Below are positions 8,365 through 17,816 of a stretch of DNA of 52,888 bases, piece after piece. A model generated the notes under the pieces. The model made no database searches. It was not told where the DNA came from and saw only the letters and a list, made by a program, of their open reading frames with translations. Origin of the DNA: Gemmatimonadota bacterium (GTDB taxonomy: Bacteria > Gemmatimonadota > Gemmatimonadetes > Longimicrobiales > Longimicrobiaceae). Where the stretch lies: assembly GCA_031260285.1 (NCBI GenBank), contig JAIRKD010000003.1, positions 1 through 52,888 on the forward strand, in the 5' to 3' direction. The translations under genes and the position numbers were made by a program. Positions within the stretch are counted from its first letter, which is position 1; the number at the start of each line of letters is the position of its first letter.

Positions 8365-11300
8365 TCAGCCGCGTTTGAGGCGGATGCGCTGTTCGCCGAA
8401 CACCTCGCGGAGTTCGCGTACAAGTGCCTCGGTGGGGGCCAGCCGGGTTGTGCGTGACCGGAGGAGTGCCTCACGTGGGCCGCTGCCTCCGTTTTCATCC
8501 CCCGAAGACGACCAGTGGATGAACAGGGGAGACTGCCCCGGGAAGGCGGCGATCAGAGCGTTTGCCCGACTCAGCACCGCCGGGTCCCCTGATTCGGGGG
8601 AGAGATCAATCCGGAGCCCCACGTCCTGCATCTCGCGGACCTTTCCCAGACCGCTGACTCCGTCGAGGAAGACAGGTGGGTCCTCCTCGTCACGTTCCCG
8701 TCCAGAGATGGAGCCGCGGATCAGCATCGGCGCGTCCTTTTTAAGCTGCTCCCGGTTGGCCATCCAGCTTTCCCCGAAGGCAAGGATGGTGGCGGTTCCG
8801 ACAAAGTCCTCCACCGTGATCCGCGCCCATTCCGCGCCGTCGCGCTTTGAGAGCTGGGTTGCCACGGCGGTGACCACACAGGCCAGCTCCACCTTCTGGT
8901 CGCGGAATTCCCGCAGGTTCGCGGTGTTCACCCGGTCGAAGAGCGACATCTCATCCCGGAAGTTGTCGAGCGGATGGCCGGAGATGAAGAAGCCGAGAAT
9001 CTCCTTCTCGCGGCGGAGTCGCTCGCTTTCCGGCCAGGGCTCAACCTCGGGCAGGGCAGGGGCGACAACCCCGGCGGCGGAGCTGGTATCTCCGAGCAGA
9101 TCGCCGAACATGTTTTCCTGTGCGCTCTCCCGGTCGCGCTGGGCCTGCTGTGCTGCGGCCAGTGCTGCGTCGAGCCCGGCAAGGAGCTGCGGACGACCAC
9201 CCCGCGGGGCAAATCCGTCCATCGCTCCCGCGCAGATCAGCGCTTCGATCACCCGCTTGTTGCAGAGCCGGAGATCGATCCGGTTGAGCAGATCAAACAT
9301 CGACTGGAAGGGGCCTTCCGCCTCCCGGGCCGCGAGAATCGACCGGACGGCTCCTTCCCCCACACCACGGATCGCACCGAGTCCAAAACGGATCTGGCCG
9401 TTGTTGTCACCCACCACGGTGAACTTCAGGTTGGACTCGTTTACATGGGGCGGGAGCACCTCGAGCCCTGTGACGAACTTCTCCGGGAGCGACCTTCCGA
9501 TCTCGCGGCAGTCGGCGATGTACTTCACCACGTCGTCCGCCTTGTCGACCACCGAGCTGAGGAGCGCGGCCATGAACTCGGCCGGATAGTGGCAGCGCAG
9601 CCAGGCCGTCCGGTACGAGAGCAGCCCGTAGGCGGCGGAGTGTGACTTGTTGAAGCCGTAACGACCAAACGCCTCGATCTGCTCCGCCAGTTCCTTCACC
9701 ATTCGCGCGTCGTGGTTCCGGGCCACGGCCTTGTCCACAAACTTCCCGAGCTCGGCCGCGATCAGCGCCGCGTCCTTCTTCCCCACCGCCTTGCGCAGTA
9801 CGTCGGCCTCAGCGAGCGACAGCCCGCCAAGCACCTGCGCGATCCGCATCACCTGCTCCTGGTAGACGATCACTCCGTAGGTCGGCTCCAGAACCTCTTC
9901 CAGGTCGGCGTGCGGGTAGCGGACCTCTTCCTGGCCCGCCTTCCGGCGCATATAGACCATGTCCATGCCCATATCCAGCGGGCCGGGGCGGATCAGGGCG
10001 CTGGCGGCGATCAGGTCGTCGAAGCGGTCTGCCTTCATCGCGCGGATCTTGTCGGTCGCCAGCGCGGATTCAAACTGGAAGACGCCGCTTGTACCACCGC
10101 GTGCCAGCATCCGGTAGACCGACGGATCGTTGAGAGGAACGTCCTCCATCCGGGGGTACTCCACTCCCGTCAGCGGGTGCCTGAGCGCGCCGAACCGCCG
10201 TCGGATCGTCTCCACGGCGTCGTGGATCACGGTCAGCGTCTTGAGCCCCAGGAAGTCCATCTTCAGCATGCCCGCCTTCTCCAGGCAGGTCATGTCGTAC
10301 TGGGTGACGATGATCGACTCGCTGTCTCCCGCGCCGGCGCCCTTTGTGGACTGCGTGCAGATCGGGACGTACTCGTCGAGCGGGCCGGGCGCGATCACAA
10401 CCCCGGCGGCGTGTACGCTGGAGTGACGGGAAAGACCTTCCAGAGTGGTTGAATAATCGAGCAGCTTCCGGTACCGGTCCTCGTTGGCGTACAGCTCCCG
10501 GATCTCGGAGATCTTCTCTATCGCTTCTTCCACCGTCAGTGAGTACGCCGGTCCGTTCGGGATCAGCTTCGCGAGCCGGTCGGTCTCCGCGGGAAGGAAG
10601 CCGAGTGCCCGACCAACGTCCTTCACAACCGCCCGCGACTTCATCGTTCCGAAGGTGATGATCTGCCCCACCGCATCCCGCCCGTACTTCTCGCGGACGT
10701 ACTCGATCACCTCTCCCCGCCGCTCGTAACAGAAGTCGACGTCGATATCGGGCATCGACACACGTTCGGGGTTCAGGAACCGTTCAAAGAGAAGGTCGAA
10801 CTCCAGCGGGCAGAGGTCGGTGATGCCGGTTGTGTACGCCACAATCGATCCCGCCGCGGAGCCACGTCCCGGCCCGACAGGGATCCCGTGATCACGCGCC
10901 CAGCGGATGAAGTCCGCGGTGATCAGGAAGTACCCGGCGTAGCCGAGCCGTGAAATCACCTCCAGCTCGTATTCGATCCGCTCACGGACGGTGTCGGAAA
11001 GCTCACTGCCGGGGGTGGGAGCGTAGCGCTCCCTTGCGCCCTTCCACACCCAGTCCGCAAGAAGATCCGCCTCGCTCAGAACGCCCGTGGGCAGGGGGAA
11101 CTCCGGTACGTAGTACTTCTTCTCGAACTGTACATTCACTTCGCTCGCGATGCGCAGTGTATTTTCAAGAACATCCGGCCGATCGGGGAACCGCTCCGCC
11201 ATCTCCGGCCCGCTCTTGAAGTACAGTCCTCCGTCATAACGCATCCGGTCGGGGTCCTTCAGATCCTTCCCGAGTCCGATGCAGAGCAGCACGTCGTGCG

Positions 11301-11946
11301 CTTCATGGTCGCCGGAGCGCAGGAAGTGTGCATCGTTGGTCGCCACAACGGGAAGACCGAGGTCGTCCGCGAGGCGGAAAATTCCCTTGTTCAGCTCACG
11401 CTGGCCCTCGGAGTCGTGGGCCTGGACCTCCAGGTAGTAGCGGTCCCTGAAGAGCTCGGCGTACCAGGCAGCGGTCTCGCGCGCCTCGTTGTACCGGTCC
11501 TCCATCAGATGCCGCGCAACTTCGCCGGCCAGACAGGCGCTTGAAGCGATCAGCCCCGAGGAATACTTCGCCAGCACCTCCCGATCGATCCGCGGCTTGA
11601 AGTAGAACCCTTCCTTGAACCCGATCGAAGAAAGCTTCGCCAGATTCCCGTACCCCTCGCGGTCGCGCGCAAGCAGGACGAGGTGGTAGTAGCCGCGTTC
11701 ACCTTTGGTCTTCCCCCGGTCATGACGGCTACCTGTTGCGACATAGGCCTCCATCCCGATGATCGGTTTGATTCCACCCTTTCTGGCGCTCTCCTGGAAG
11801 AGCCAGGCGCCGTGCATCACCCCATGGTCCGTAATGGCCAGGGCGGGCTGCTCAAACTCCACCGCCCGCCGAACAAGGTCGTTCAGGCGGTTGGCGCCGT
11901 CGAGAAGGGAATACTCCGAATGACAGTGGAGATGGACAAATGACAT
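8365..11946 (-). CDS. dnaE: DNA polymerase III subunit alpha
   Basis: The catalytic subunit of the replicative polymerase. With the ATG at 11946 it has 1193 residues, a normal DnaE1 length. The PHP domain begins at once (HLHCHSEYSLLDG, residues 5-17) and includes TNDAHF near 203-208. The polymerase core shows GPGRGSAAGS (358-367) and the catalytic PDIDVDF (399-405). A helix-hairpin-helix stretch and an OB-fold domain lie towards the C-terminus. The frame runs 125 codons further upstream, but that part has no homology and covers the dyad at 11981-12005, so it was excluded. This is DnaE1 rather than the mutagenic DnaE2, judged by length and context. It is first in a block continuing with accA, ricT and metG. 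Confidence 0.97.
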   Translation of the reverse strand: MSFVHLHCHSEYSLLDGANRLNDLVRRAVEFEQPALAITDHGVMHGAWLFQESARKGGIKPIIGMEAYVATGSRHDRGKTKGERGYYHLVLLARDREGYGNLAKLSSIGFKEGFYFKPRIDREVLAKYSSGLIASSACLAGEVARHLMEDRYNEARETAAWYAELFRDRYYLEVQAHDSEGQRELNKGIFRLADDLGLPVVATNDAHFLRSGDHEAHDVLLCIGLGKDLKDPDRMRYDGGLYFKSGPEMAERFPDRPDVLENTLRIASEVNVQFEKKYYVPEFPLPTGVLSEADLLADWVWKGARERYAPTPGSELSDTVRERIEYELEVISRLGYAGYFLITADFIRWARDHGIPVGPGRGSAAGSIVAYTTGITDLCPLEFDLLFERFLNPERVSMPDIDVDFCYERRGEVIEYVREKYGRDAVGQIITFGTMKSRAVVKDVGRALGFLPAETDRLAKLIPNGPAYSLTVEEAIEKISEIRELYANEDRYRKLLDYSTTLEGLSRHSSVHAAGVVIAPGPLDEYVPICTQSTKGAGAGDSESIIVTQYDMTCLEKAGMLKMDFLGLKTLTVIHDAVETIRRRFGALRHPLTGVEYPRMEDVPLNDPSVYRMLARGGTSGVFQFESALATDKIRAMKADRFDDLIAASALIRPGPLDMGMDMVYMRRKAGQEEVRYPHADLEEVLEPTYGVIVYQEQVMRIAQVLGGLSLAEADVLRKAVGKKDAALIAAELGKFVDKAVARNHDARMVKELAEQIEAFGRYGFNKSHSAAYGLLSYRTAWLRCHYPAEFMAALLSSVVDKADDVVKYIADCREIGRSLPEKFVTGLEVLPPHVNESNLKFTVVGDNNGQIRFGLGAIRGVGEGAVRSILAAREAEGPFQSMFDLLNRIDLRLCNKRVIEALICAGAMDGFAPRGGRPQLLAGLDAALAAAQQAQRDRESAQENMFGDLLGDTSSAAGVVAPALPEVEPWPESERLRREKEILGFFISGHPLDNFRDEMSLFDRVNTANLREFRDQKVELACVVTAVATQLSKRDGAEWARITVEDFVGTATILAFGESWMANREQLKKDAPMLIRGSISGRERDEEDPPVFLDGVSGLGKVREMQDVGLRIDLSPESGDPAVLSRANALIAAFPGQSPLFIHWSSSGDENGGSGPREALLRSRTTRLAPTEALVRELREVFGEQRIRLKRG

Positions 11947-11980
11947 CGAGACGCGGGTCTGACTCGGTGGAGATAATTGA

Positions 11981-12005
11981 TAACACGTTCTGGAGTAACG
12001 TGTTA
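11981..12005. promoter_or_regulatory. 25-bp dyad upstream of dnaE
   Basis: A perfect inverted repeat, TAACACGTT and AACGTGTTA, is separated by seven bases. It is centred about 47 bases upstream of the dnaE ATG, beside an AT-rich stretch (TTATCAATTATC on the minus strand) that could be a -10 region. The position and symmetry suit an operator. A weak terminator is less likely because no T-run follows on the minus strand. Confidence 0.5.
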
Positions 12006-12082
12006 CGGTATTTTTGAGGCGATTTCTGTTCCCCGGGAATATGCCGGAAAACGTGCGGTTTGGAAAGGAGGAGAACCCCTGA

Positions 12083-12120
12083 TCCGCGGGCGCCGGAGGG
12101 TATCTCCCGACGCCCGCGGA
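12083..12120 (-). terminator. GC-rich hairpin after the DUF5916 gene
   Basis: Ten-base perfect arms (TCCGCGGGCG/CGCCCGCGGA) enclose a second short stem (GGAG/CTCC). It lies about 70 bases past the stop of the DUF5916 gene. It has no T-run, so it is either a Rho-assisted or intrinsic terminator without a U-tract, or an mRNA-stabilising 3' hairpin. Confidence 0.5.
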
Positions 12121-12191
12121 TTGTACGGCCTGAAATGGCACGAACTGCGTTATGATCCCATAAACGGGGTCACGCGGTTCGCCGGTCCGGG

Positions 12192-14492
12192 TTACGGCCG
12201 GATCAGCCGTGTGACCTTGACCACCAGACCGCGGTTCGAGAGCTCCGACCACCGGTTGTCCAGTACATCCGTGTTCCGGTCTTCCGTGTAGACCACAAAA
12301 AGCTCGCTCCCCGGGGCCCACTCCCAGCGGAAACGGAAGTTCCCGCTCACGTTGTTGGTGCCGGCGTTGTACTGCATATAACTGCTCAGGTAGGCGCGTG
12401 GAGTCAGTGTATATGTGAGCCGGGTCCGGGCAACATGCTGGTTGTACTGTACCGTTCCATTCGCTTCGGGAACGTTGATCCAGTTGAATTCGAAACTCGG
12501 TTCCAGCGAAATCTGCGGTGTGACCTCCATGCGTCCGCTGGAAAGCCGGAACAGCCTGTGCTCACCGGTATAGAAGCCGCCCCAGAGAAAGCTCACGTTC
12601 CCCTGATAGGGGCGCTGCGGACCGAACTGGTAGCTCAGCTGATACTCCATCCAGGAGTAACTGCCTGCCCCGAACCTGATCCCGGAGAATCGCCCCCCAT
12701 TGGGAAGGAATTCGTAGTTGTTGGTGGTGATGAACCGGAACCAGTCGCCACGCTTCATATCGAGCTGGACGCGTCCACCCCGATCCCGGCTCTCTACAAA
12801 GCCGGACTTGTCGTTCTCGAAGTAGTTGAGGTCACCCTGGAAGGTGATCTGCCGGAGCCAGGACGACTGCGGACGGGGGCTGTACCTTGCGCTTCCCGCG
12901 GTCTGCCGGAAGCCGGAGCGACGCACGGAGCCGATCTCGGGGTTGAAGTCATCCCCCACCACCAGGTAATCAAACTCACCTCCGAGAAGATCTCCATCGA
13001 ACAACAGTCGGCCACGGTAGCTCTGGTCGTTGCCGTCCAGACCGGGGGTATTGGACCGGGTATAATAGGAAGTGAGATAGAGGTCGCTGCTCAGACCGAA
13101 CGCGCCATCCACCCCCCAGGCGCGGTTCTGCTCTCCGGGCGCCCGGACGGACTCAGTGCGGTTCTGAAGCAGGACGCCCACATTGCTGCGGCCGAACAGA
13201 TCCCGCTTTACGCGCAGCACGGAGAAGTTGGTGTTCGGAGCCCCGACCTGCCGATCCTCAGCCGTCTGGACGCTGAGCAGGCCGACATCAAAGGAGCCGA
13301 CCTTCCCGGTAAGCCGTCCGCCTCCGAGAACCTTGAGAGGGGTGCTCCCCTGAAGGCCGATCCGCCGGGAGTAGAAGAGCGTTGGTCCGCTCCCTGTGCC
13401 TCCGGTTCCCGGGCCCGTACCACCGGTGCCGAAGTTGAAGATCCCCTGGCCTTCCAGGAAGAAGTCCCGTTTTTCGGGGAGCTGGAGGTTGAACCGGGTC
13501 AGGTTGACCTGCTGTTCATCCACTTCCACCTGGGCGAAGTCAGTGTTGGCCGTCAGCGCCAGGGAGAGGTTCTGCGTAACGGCGTACTTCAGATCCACCC
13601 CCGCATCCGCCCCGAAGTCGTTATTGATGCTGGGGTCGACAACACGGTCCGTGGTGAGCCGAGATGTGACAAACGGCTTGATCTCGATATTGCGACCGGC
13701 CGGTGGCGCCTCAATGCCAACCAGCTTGGCGTACATGGAAACGCGGAACACCCCGTTGGAGCCACCACCCGTCACCTGGATCGGCAGAGGGGTCAGGTAA
13801 TCCCACTCACTCAGGCGGAGAACCGAGCGGCGGAACTGGATGCCCCACACCTGATCCTGACCCGGCCGATAGCGCAGAGACTTGAACGGGATCGCCATTT
13901 CCACGATGTATCCACCATCAAACTGACTGGTGCCCAGATCCCAGATCGGGTTCCAGTCGAAGTTGGGGGATGATTCGTTGGTGATCTGTACATCCGCGAA
14001 GCCCCCGATCGGATTGACGAAGAAGCCAACCGAGTTGCGCCCGTCGTTGAAGGTGTCCAGGTAGACGCCGAAAGAGTCATTTGAACGGAGCTGGGCTGCG
14101 TCGCGGCGCATTTCGTTGGCGACCCACCCCGCTTTGCCTGCCGTATCCCAGACCTTTGCGGCGACATACAGATTATCGTCGTCATAAGCGATCCAGACTT
14201 CGGTGCGCTGGGTCGGTGCGGCACCCTCGTTCGGGAACCCCTGGATCAGCTGGTCGATCGGCTGGGTTACCGCATAGTGCTGCTCATCAAGATGGCCATC
14301 TGCGTGAATCGCGGAGGCGGCCCGGAAGGCCCGGACGGTGGTGTTACCGTTCGCATCCCGGCTGAGCGGGGTGGAGGGAAGCTGCGCGGTTGCCGTCCCG
14401 GCTCCGAACAGCGCAAGCGCCACCACGGTTGAGATCGCCAGAAACGGCTTACCGTTCCGGACGGGCGTCCGGAATTGAAGAATGTCCCGCAT
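12192..14492 (-). CDS. DUF5916 outer-membrane protein with CBM9-like N-terminal domain
   Basis: A 766-residue exported protein. The signal peptide covers about residues 1-37 and ends in TATAQ. A carbohydrate-binding-9-like domain follows (about 55-250, with IHADGHLDE, VWIAYDDDNLYVAAKVWD, GYIVEMAIPFKSLRY). The rest is beta-rich with many aromatic strand ends, as expected for the DUF5916 outer-membrane barrel. A Gly/Thr-rich low-complexity loop occurs near GTGGTGPGTGGTGSG. The ATG at 14492 is chosen because the signal peptide starts there; the 83 upstream in-frame residues look non-coding. The family is common in Bacteroidota and Gemmatimonadota and has no established substrate. It appears monocistronic. 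Confidence 0.85.
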   Translation of the reverse strand: MRDILQFRTPVRNGKPFLAISTVVALALFGAGTATAQLPSTPLSRDANGNTTVRAFRAASAIHADGHLDEQHYAVTQPIDQLIQGFPNEGAAPTQRTEVWIAYDDDNLYVAAKVWDTAGKAGWVANEMRRDAAQLRSNDSFGVYLDTFNDGRNSVGFFVNPIGGFADVQITNESSPNFDWNPIWDLGTSQFDGGYIVEMAIPFKSLRYRPGQDQVWGIQFRRSVLRLSEWDYLTPLPIQVTGGGSNGVFRVSMYAKLVGIEAPPAGRNIEIKPFVTSRLTTDRVVDPSINNDFGADAGVDLKYAVTQNLSLALTANTDFAQVEVDEQQVNLTRFNLQLPEKRDFFLEGQGIFNFGTGGTGPGTGGTGSGPTLFYSRRIGLQGSTPLKVLGGGRLTGKVGSFDVGLLSVQTAEDRQVGAPNTNFSVLRVKRDLFGRSNVGVLLQNRTESVRAPGEQNRAWGVDGAFGLSSDLYLTSYYTRSNTPGLDGNDQSYRGRLLFDGDLLGGEFDYLVVGDDFNPEIGSVRRSGFRQTAGSARYSPRPQSSWLRQITFQGDLNYFENDKSGFVESRDRGGRVQLDMKRGDWFRFITTNNYEFLPNGGRFSGIRFGAGSYSWMEYQLSYQFGPQRPYQGNVSFLWGGFYTGEHRLFRLSSGRMEVTPQISLEPSFEFNWINVPEANGTVQYNQHVARTRLTYTLTPRAYLSSYMQYNAGTNNVSGNFRFRWEWAPGSELFVVYTEDRNTDVLDNRWSELSNRGLVVKVTRLIRP

Positions 14493-15002
14493 TTTGAATT
14501 GAACTCCGCGCCAGAGGAGGGGCACTGTCTCTGAGAGTTGACGTTGCGAAACTATGGGGGCGACTTCAGCTTCACAAGCGAGCCGCGGTTTGTCGGGCAG
14601 GGCGCGCTTCCTGCCAGCCCTGCCGGGGCCCGGGGAAGGACCGTTCACAACTCTTCCGCGACAGCTGATCTGCCCGGGGGAAGGCCGTTGCACAGACAGC
14701 TTTCCACCATCGTCGAAGTCCGTCCGTCCACGCTTGTACATTCCGCGAGGGCCAGGATAGATTCGCGATCGTTGTCACCCGGACAGGCACTCTGCGGAAG
14801 AGCCCCGGATCCGGAAACCCCCGGATTCATTCCCGGAGATTGCTCTGACAATGGATCGGGCAGCGTTATCCTGAGAGTTGAGTGGAAGAGCTTTCCGGGG
14901 GTTCCCGGGATGTGATGAAGGGGTTCCGGAAGTTGATCGCAAGCGCCCGTTCCGGGAGCGGATCCTGAAACTGTTCTGATGATTCCAGATTATTCCAGAA
15001 AT
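14493..15002. other. Divergent intergenic region, DUF5916 gene and lipoprotein-exporter operon
   Basis: About 510 bases between two divergently transcribed units. Several frames are open through it, but none shows recognisable protein features. A short motif, CTGAGAGTTGA, occurs twice with small differences, near 14531 and 14870. The promoters of both units should lie here. No confident -10/-35 pair was found. Confidence 0.5.
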
Positions 15003-15749
15003 ATGATCTCCTGGCCATCCCGTATTGCCGCACCGCTGATTCTCGCGGGGTTTGTGATTCTCACTCCGGGCTGTGGCGACCGGAAACCTGCCGCTGAACC
15101 TGTCGAGGAACAGCCGGCCGCCATTGCCGAGCCCACCCCCGGGGAGCGCCTCCAGAATGCGGTTGACGTCTGGAGTGCCACAAGCGCCTTCCACTTCCGC
15201 CTGGCTCTGGAGAACCGGGTGATTCCGCTTGATGCCGGTGGCCTGCTGACCTACACAACCGCGGAGGGGGATGTCGTGACCCCGGACCGCATGCAGGCGC
15301 AGACGACCGTACGGACTCCGGTGGGGAACGCCCAGGTCGCGTTCATCTCGATCGGCGATCGCCAGTGGATCACCAACCCGCTGAGCCGTCAGTGGGAAGC
15401 GGCCCCGGCGGGAACAGCCGGCGCAGTTGCCAGCGCCTTTGATTCCCGGACGGGCATCGGAGCAACTCTCTCGGGGCTGGCCGAGCTTCAGTACACTCCG
15501 GATGAGCGGCTTGACGGGACGCCTGTCTACCGGCTGAGCGGGATCCTGCCGGGCACGGTGCTGGCGGGGTTCGCGGCGGATCTGTCCGCCGTCCCCACGC
15601 TGCAGGTCGACCTGTTCATCACCCCCGCTGACAACCGTATCCGCCGGATTGTGGTGCGCCAGCCGGCCACACCGGAGGGCGCGGTTCCCAGCTGGACGTT
15701 CGACTTCTCGAACTTCGATGTGCCCGTTCCGATCGAGCCTCCCCTGTGA
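15003..15749 (+). CDS. LppX/LprAFG-family lipoprotein (LprG-like)
   Basis: A 248-residue lipoprotein with a signal peptide at residues 1-23 and a probable lipidation cysteine at C24 (ILTPGC, a slightly atypical lipobox). The mature part matches the general pattern of the mycobacterial LppX/LprG fold. It has beta strands with conserved tryptophans (RQWITNPLSRQW), a central TPVYRLSGILPG stretch, and the family-typical closing segment FDFSNFDVPVPIEPP. These proteins hold lipids in a hydrophobic cavity; LprG works with the MFS exporter P55 (Rv1410c) in triacylglyceride and lipoglycan traffic. Its stop overlaps the GTG of an MFS transporter by four bases (GTGA at 15746), which repeats that operon. 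An alternative ATG at 14979 adds eight residues. The family assignment rests on pattern memory, not a search. Confidence 0.78.
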   Translation: MISWPSRIAAPLILAGFVILTPGCGDRKPAAEPVEEQPAAIAEPTPGERLQNAVDVWSATSAFHFRLALENRVIPLDAGGLLTYTTAEGDVVTPDRMQAQTTVRTPVGNAQVAFISIGDRQWITNPLSRQWEAAPAGTAGAVASAFDSRTGIGATLSGLAELQYTPDERLDGTPVYRLSGILPGTVLAGFAADLSAVPTLQVDLFITPADNRIRRIVVRQPATPEGAVPSWTFDFSNFDVPVPIEPPL

Positions 15750-17278
15750 GATCTTCCCGGGCAGGTTGGCTGGCGCTGCTTGCTGTCAGTATCAACGTCT
15801 TCACCGCGGCTCTTGACCTTACCGTCATGGCCGCGGTGCTTCCCGGCCTTATCCGTGACTTCGGAATCCCCATCCCCGGTGGTCTCGCTGACGCCTCCTG
15901 GATCGTAAACGGCTACCTCATCGCCTATGTGGTGACGATGCCGATCATGGGGAAGGTGAGCGATCTCTACGGCCGGCGGCTGGTTTTCCTCGCGTGTCTG
16001 GTACTGTTTTCCGTGGGGTCGGTCTGGGCCGCGCTGACAAACGGTCTCTGGATGATGGTTGCCGCCCGTGTGCTCCAGGCACTTGGAGGCGGGGCGATGG
16101 TCCCCGTGGCGCTGGCGGCGGTGAGTGATGCGGTTTCGGACCGGCGCCGGCCGCTTGCGATCGCGGCGGTTGTCGCCGTTGACACTGCCGGGTGGGTCGC
16201 CGGGTCAGCCTACGGCGCCTGGATCACCACCTGGCTCGGATGGCGCTGGGTCTTCTGGCTCAACCTCCCGGCCGCCCTGCTGGGAATTGTGCTGGTTGCC
16301 GCCGCGCTCCCCCGTCACGAACGCACCCAGCACCGGCTCGACATCCCCGGCGCTGCGCTGCTTACGGTCTTTCTCTTCGCCATCACCATGGTGCTGTACC
16401 TCGTGGCGCCGGCGAGCCCCGAGATGGGGCTGCTGCCCTCCAGCGCACCTGTGCAGCGCTCTCCCTGGTTCTGGCCGCTGGCCGGTGTTTCCATCGCCGC
16501 GCTTGCGGGCTTCATCTACCAGGAAAAGCGGACCCCCGAGCCGGTGATCGACTTGCGCCTGCTCTCCGAACGGGTGTTTGCGGCGGCCAACGGGGTGAGC
16601 CTGCTGACCGGTGTGATCCTCATGTCGATCATGGTGGAGATCCCCGTCCTGCTTCAGGCCGTGACCGGCTCGGTGGATGAGGGAACCCGGATGAGTGGTC
16701 TCCTCCTGGGAACCTTCGCCGCAGGGATGATGGTAGGAGCCTTTGCGGCCGGACCCATCGTCCGTCGGGTATCTGTGCGGCTGCTGACGCTGCTCGGGCT
16801 CTCGGGACTGGTGATCGCTCTCTGGCGGATGTCGAGCTGGGAGTTTACTCACCCCCCGCAGACTCTGCTGATCCCGCTTTTCGCGGCAGGTCTCGGCCTC
16901 GGGTTTGTGACAACGCCGCTTGCGACAGCTGTGCTTGAACGGGTTCGGGAGGCGGATCGGGGAATCGCGGCGTCCATCCTTCTTGTTGCCCGTCTGAGCG
17001 GGATGACCATCGGGCTCTCCGTTCTGGTCACCTGGGCGCTCCGTCGGTTTGATGCGCTGGTGGCGGCTGTTCCACCTCCTCCCGGCGGACTTTTTGACCC
17101 GGGTGCCGCCGCTTACATCGCGGAACAGGCAGCCCGCGTTATGACAACGGTCATTACGGACCTGTTCACCGCCACGACTATCATCGGTCTTCTGGCGATT
17201 GTCCCCGCTCTTTTCCTCCAGGGCGGGGGAAGATCAACCGACCGGAAGATGCCTGATGCGGCGGACAACGGTCTGTAG
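15746..17278 (+). CDS. MFS transporter of the DHA2/P55 type
   Basis: A 510-residue polytopic membrane protein with about 14 predicted membrane segments. TM1 carries an acidic residue (D24 in ALDLTVM). Motif A is GKVSDLYGRR at 69-78. An acidic residue, D146, sits in TM5 before the G-rich stretch GWVAGSAYG. A long periplasmic stretch lies between the last two helices (about 430-475, PPPPGGLFDPG). Related proteins are drug or lipid exporters powered by protons. Coupling to an LprG-like lipoprotein gene points to lipid or glycolipid export, as for P55, rather than plain drug efflux; this is inferred from context. The start is GTG at 15746, overlapping the upstream stop. Confidence 0.85.
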   Translation: MRSSRAGWLALLAVSINVFTAALDLTVMAAVLPGLIRDFGIPIPGGLADASWIVNGYLIAYVVTMPIMGKVSDLYGRRLVFLACLVLFSVGSVWAALTNGLWMMVAARVLQALGGGAMVPVALAAVSDAVSDRRRPLAIAAVVAVDTAGWVAGSAYGAWITTWLGWRWVFWLNLPAALLGIVLVAAALPRHERTQHRLDIPGAALLTVFLFAITMVLYLVAPASPEMGLLPSSAPVQRSPWFWPLAGVSIAALAGFIYQEKRTPEPVIDLRLLSERVFAAANGVSLLTGVILMSIMVEIPVLLQAVTGSVDEGTRMSGLLLGTFAAGMMVGAFAAGPIVRRVSVRLLTLLGLSGLVIALWRMSSWEFTHPPQTLLIPLFAAGLGLGFVTTPLATAVLERVREADRGIAASILLVARLSGMTIGLSVLVTWALRRFDALVAAVPPPPGGLFDPGAAAYIAEQAARVMTTVITDLFTATTIIGLLAIVPALFLQGGGRSTDRKMPDAADNGL

Positions 17279-17336
17279 CCTCCTCCGGAAGACCGGAAAG
17301 AGGATGTTGAAACCAGATGCCGGAAAGAATGGACAT

Positions 17337-17816
17337 ATGATTTCTGAAATGCAGCGGGATACCGCCCGGACGATCAGCAGAGCCCCGCGCCTTGCTCTCC
17401 GGCAGGGGACCTCGGCTCTTCAGCAGAGAAAAATCAACAACTCCGGGTTTGATGGCCGCCTTCCCCGCACGGCCTCTTCCCGCAGCCTCCGGTACGGAGC
17501 GCTGGCGCTCCTGGCCCTGCTGATGCTCACCGGATGCTCAACAACACTTACGATCAACCAGCTTCTGTCCTCTCCGCAGCGTTATGAGGGGCAGACGGTC
17601 CGGGTTCAGGGGAGTGTGACCCGCGGCATGGGCGTGCTCGGCATGGGCGGCTATGAGCTGGACGATGGAACCGGCCGGATCCTTGTTGTTGCCCGAAGCG
17701 GAGGCGTGCCTCTGCAAGGCGCTCGTACACAGGTAGTCGGGCGCTTCCAGTCAGTGCTGAATATGCCCGGGCTGAATGTGGCCGCGATCCTTCAGGAGGC
17801 CCGCAAGCCTCGCTGA
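17337..17816 (+). CDS. Small OB-fold lipoprotein
   Basis: The clear part of this product is a hydrophobic segment ending in a good lipobox (LLMLTGC) and a mature domain of about 95 residues. That domain has the pattern of a small OB fold (LLSSPQRYEGQTVRVQGSVTR, then YELDDGTGRILVVARSG). Such domains occur in exported proteins that bind nucleic acid, sugars or protein partners; the ligand here is unknown. The start is uncertain. The ATG at 17337 gives 159 residues with an unusually long 60-residue leader before the hydrophobic segment, and an ATG at 17304 also exists. It begins about 60 bases after the MFS gene on the same strand and may belong to that operon. Confidence 0.65.
   Translation: MISEMQRDTARTISRAPRLALRQGTSALQQRKINNSGFDGRLPRTASSRSLRYGALALLALLMLTGCSTTLTINQLLSSPQRYEGQTVRVQGSVTRGMGVLGMGGYELDDGTGRILVVARSGGVPLQGARTQVVGRFQSVLNMPGLNVAAILQEARKPR

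Noticed and set aside
12435-13973. 512-codon open frame on the plus strand
   Set aside because: It lies opposite the DUF5916 barrel gene, which has a signal peptide and barrel features; this frame has neither.
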